6,208 nucleotides of DNA. Source: Alphaproteobacteria bacterium UBA2964. GTDB taxonomy: Bacteria; Pseudomonadota; Alphaproteobacteria; MPNO01; UBA2964. The stretch lies in contig DEBE01000088.1 of the NCBI GenBank assembly GCA_002348425.1, positions 1-6,208 of the forward strand. Direction: 5' to 3'. Position 1 is the first letter of the stretch, and each line of letters starts with the position of its first letter. The position numbers were made by a program, and so were the translations under genes. The notes under the pieces are model-generated. The model was not told where the DNA came from, made no database searches, and worked only from the letters and a program-made list of their open reading frames with translations. Shown here piece by piece: positions 5,647-6,208 of this stretch.

Positions 5647-5733
5647 TTTTCCACAAGTTTTCCACAGGGAAAGTGGCAGTTTTCCACAGGCTATAAATGA
5701 TTTGGTATGCTAAGATCCACCTATTTATGCACA
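5647..5733 (+). promoter_or_regulatory. Cluster of DnaA-box-like sites
   Basis: Three copies of TTTTCCACA lie at 5647-5655, 5658-5666 and 5680-5688, each one mismatch from the DnaA box TTATCCACA. A fourth site, TTATGCACA at 5725-5733, fits TTATNCACA exactly. All point the same way. Successive starts are 11, 22 and 45 bp apart, close to whole helical turns. The second and third copies share the 13-mer AGTTTTCCACAGG (5656-5668 and 5678-5690). The cluster lies between an AT-rich stretch and the ribonucleotide reductase gene; E. coli nrdAB is a known DnaA target. Confidence 0.6.
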
Positions 5734-5775
5734 AAATATAGTAGGTGTGTGGGTTAAAGCCACTAATTATTGTTG
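5731..5775 (+). promoter_or_regulatory. Two weak NrdR-box-like sequences
   Basis: ACAAAATATAGTAGGT at 5731-5746 and CCACTAATTATTGTTG at 5760-5775 match the NrdR box (acaCwAtATaTwGtgt) at about 12 and 11 of 16 positions by eye. NrdR boxes normally occur as pairs upstream of nrd genes about 31 bp apart; here the starts are 29 bp apart. The location fits, the sequences are degenerate. Confidence 0.28.
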
Positions 5776-6005
5776 ACGTGATGACTTTCCTTAGGGCAAA
5801 CTTATTAATATTCCGTCATGTAAAGGGAAAGAAGGCTTAACGTTCCATCGGCTTTTTATTGAGATTAGAGAGGTTGGTCGTATAGTTCGATTTGGGTCTT
5901 CTAAGCAACTAGAACATTTAGCGGATTTGAGAAGTGTCGTCGCCCTGACAATTCAAAAATGGGATCGGAAGGCGCTGTGTTAGTAGTGTATAGGGAGGTC
6001 TAGGT
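5734..6005. other. Gene-free leader region upstream of the ribonucleotide reductase gene
   Basis: Apart from the candidate NrdR boxes I see no convincing gene or RNA here. The longest obvious frame from an ATG (5781) has 19 codons and no ribosome binding site. A -35-like TTGACG at 5773-5778 has no good -10 at the right distance (TATTAA at 5803 is too far), so the promoter is not placed. No cobalamin-riboswitch features are recognisable. Confidence 0.4.
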
Positions 6006-6208
6006 GTGCTTGATATTGTTAATGGGGATGTGACACCTGAAGTCTTTCAGACCGAACGTGGTATTCGCGTCTTAATAGATAAACATCGCGATGAATCTCT
6101 AACTGAGTTTGGGAAGGAAACGTTGTCAGATAGGTATTTGATGCCAGATGAAGGTTATCAGGACCTATTCGCGCGTGTTGCTGCCCATTATGCAGATGAT
6201 ACGGAGCA
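6006..6208 (+). CDS. nrdA: Ribonucleoside-diphosphate reductase large (alpha) subunit, N-terminus (3' end outside window)
   Basis: The alpha subunit of ribonucleotide reductase makes deoxyribonucleotides for DNA synthesis, normally with a radical-generating beta subunit. Only 67 codons are visible. The start is a GTG at 6006, preceded six bases upstream by the strong ribosome binding site AGGGAGGT (5992-5999). The protein begins VLDIVNGD (Met in vivo) and reaches LTEFGKETLSDRYLMPDEGY, QDLFARVA and HYADD. This matches the N-terminal segment of alphaproteobacterial reductase alpha subunits ('LTDFGKATLxDRYLLPGExYQDLFARVA..YADD'), just before the 'WFMPATPVLSN' active-site region that would lie beyond the window. 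There is no room for an N-terminal ATP-cone, so overall activity control by dATP is probably absent. Subclass cannot be fixed from this fragment, and nrdA is used only in the general sense of class I large subunit. The upstream DnaA-box cluster suggests control tied to replication. Confidence 0.8.
   Translation, partial: MLDIVNGDVTPEVFQTERGIRVLIDKHRDESLTEFGKETLSDRYLMPDEGYQDLFARVAAHYADDTE

Noticed and set aside
5556..5733. Firm annotation of the AT-rich stretch plus DnaA boxes as the chromosomal origin
   Set aside because: The usual alphaproteobacterial origin neighbours are not in the window and the nrd promoter explanation is equally good, so only the boxes are annotated.
5781..5840. Small ORF of 19 codons from the ATG at 5781
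   Set aside because: No ribosome binding site, no recognisable product, and of a length expected by chance.
5556..6005. CtrA sites (TTAA-N7-TTAA) in the gap after ligJ
   Set aside because: Several TTAA tetramers occur but none with the seven-base spacing.

Overview
The window looks like chromosomal DNA of a moderately AT-rich proteobacterium, most likely an alphaproteobacterium of marine or soil type. This is an inference from the E. coli-type MntR, the Sphingobium-like LigI and LigJ proteins, and a ribonucleotide reductase N-terminus of the kind common in that class. No phage, transposon, CRISPR or RNA gene is visible.

Layout. Bases 2-688 (+) hold the C-terminal part of an amidase-signature enzyme that enters from upstream. 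Its stop codon directly abuts the stop of a convergent membrane transporter at 689-1900 (-), which resembles the PF11449 (ArsP_2, putative manganese or heavy-metal exporter) family. That transporter is divergent from mntR (2046-2543, +), a manganese-responsive DtxR-family regulator with all six expected metal ligands. The 145-bp gap between them carries a perfect palindrome, TTAGCCATGGCTAA, with the TAGC-N4-GCTA core of the E. coli MntR box. It also carries a consensus-like promoter towards the transporter and a 9-bp inverted repeat in the transporter leader. Together these look like a manganese homeostasis module.

Downstream of mntR, on the same strand, are three genes for the lower protocatechuate 4,5-cleavage (meta) pathway. 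ligI (2572-3444) encodes 2-pyrone-4,6-dicarboxylate hydrolase. An HpcH/HpaI-family class II aldolase follows (3558-4466), and then ligJ (4530-5555), 4-oxalomesaconate hydratase. The aldolase occupies the place where a LigK (RraA-like) 4-carboxy-4-hydroxy-2-oxoadipate aldolase would be expected. The three products could therefore convert 2-pyrone-4,6-dicarboxylate to pyruvate and oxaloacetate with a non-canonical last enzyme. A hairpin with a TTCG loop and a T-run lies between the aldolase and ligJ.

After ligJ comes about 450 bp without a gene. It starts with a very AT-rich stretch, followed by three TTTTCCACA boxes spaced 11 and 22 bp apart and one perfect TTATGCACA DnaA box, then weak NrdR-box-like sequences. 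The 5' end of a ribonucleoside-diphosphate reductase large-subunit gene (6006 to the window edge, +) follows, with a strong ribosome binding site. The box cluster is either DnaA-linked control of the reductase gene or a replication-origin-like element.
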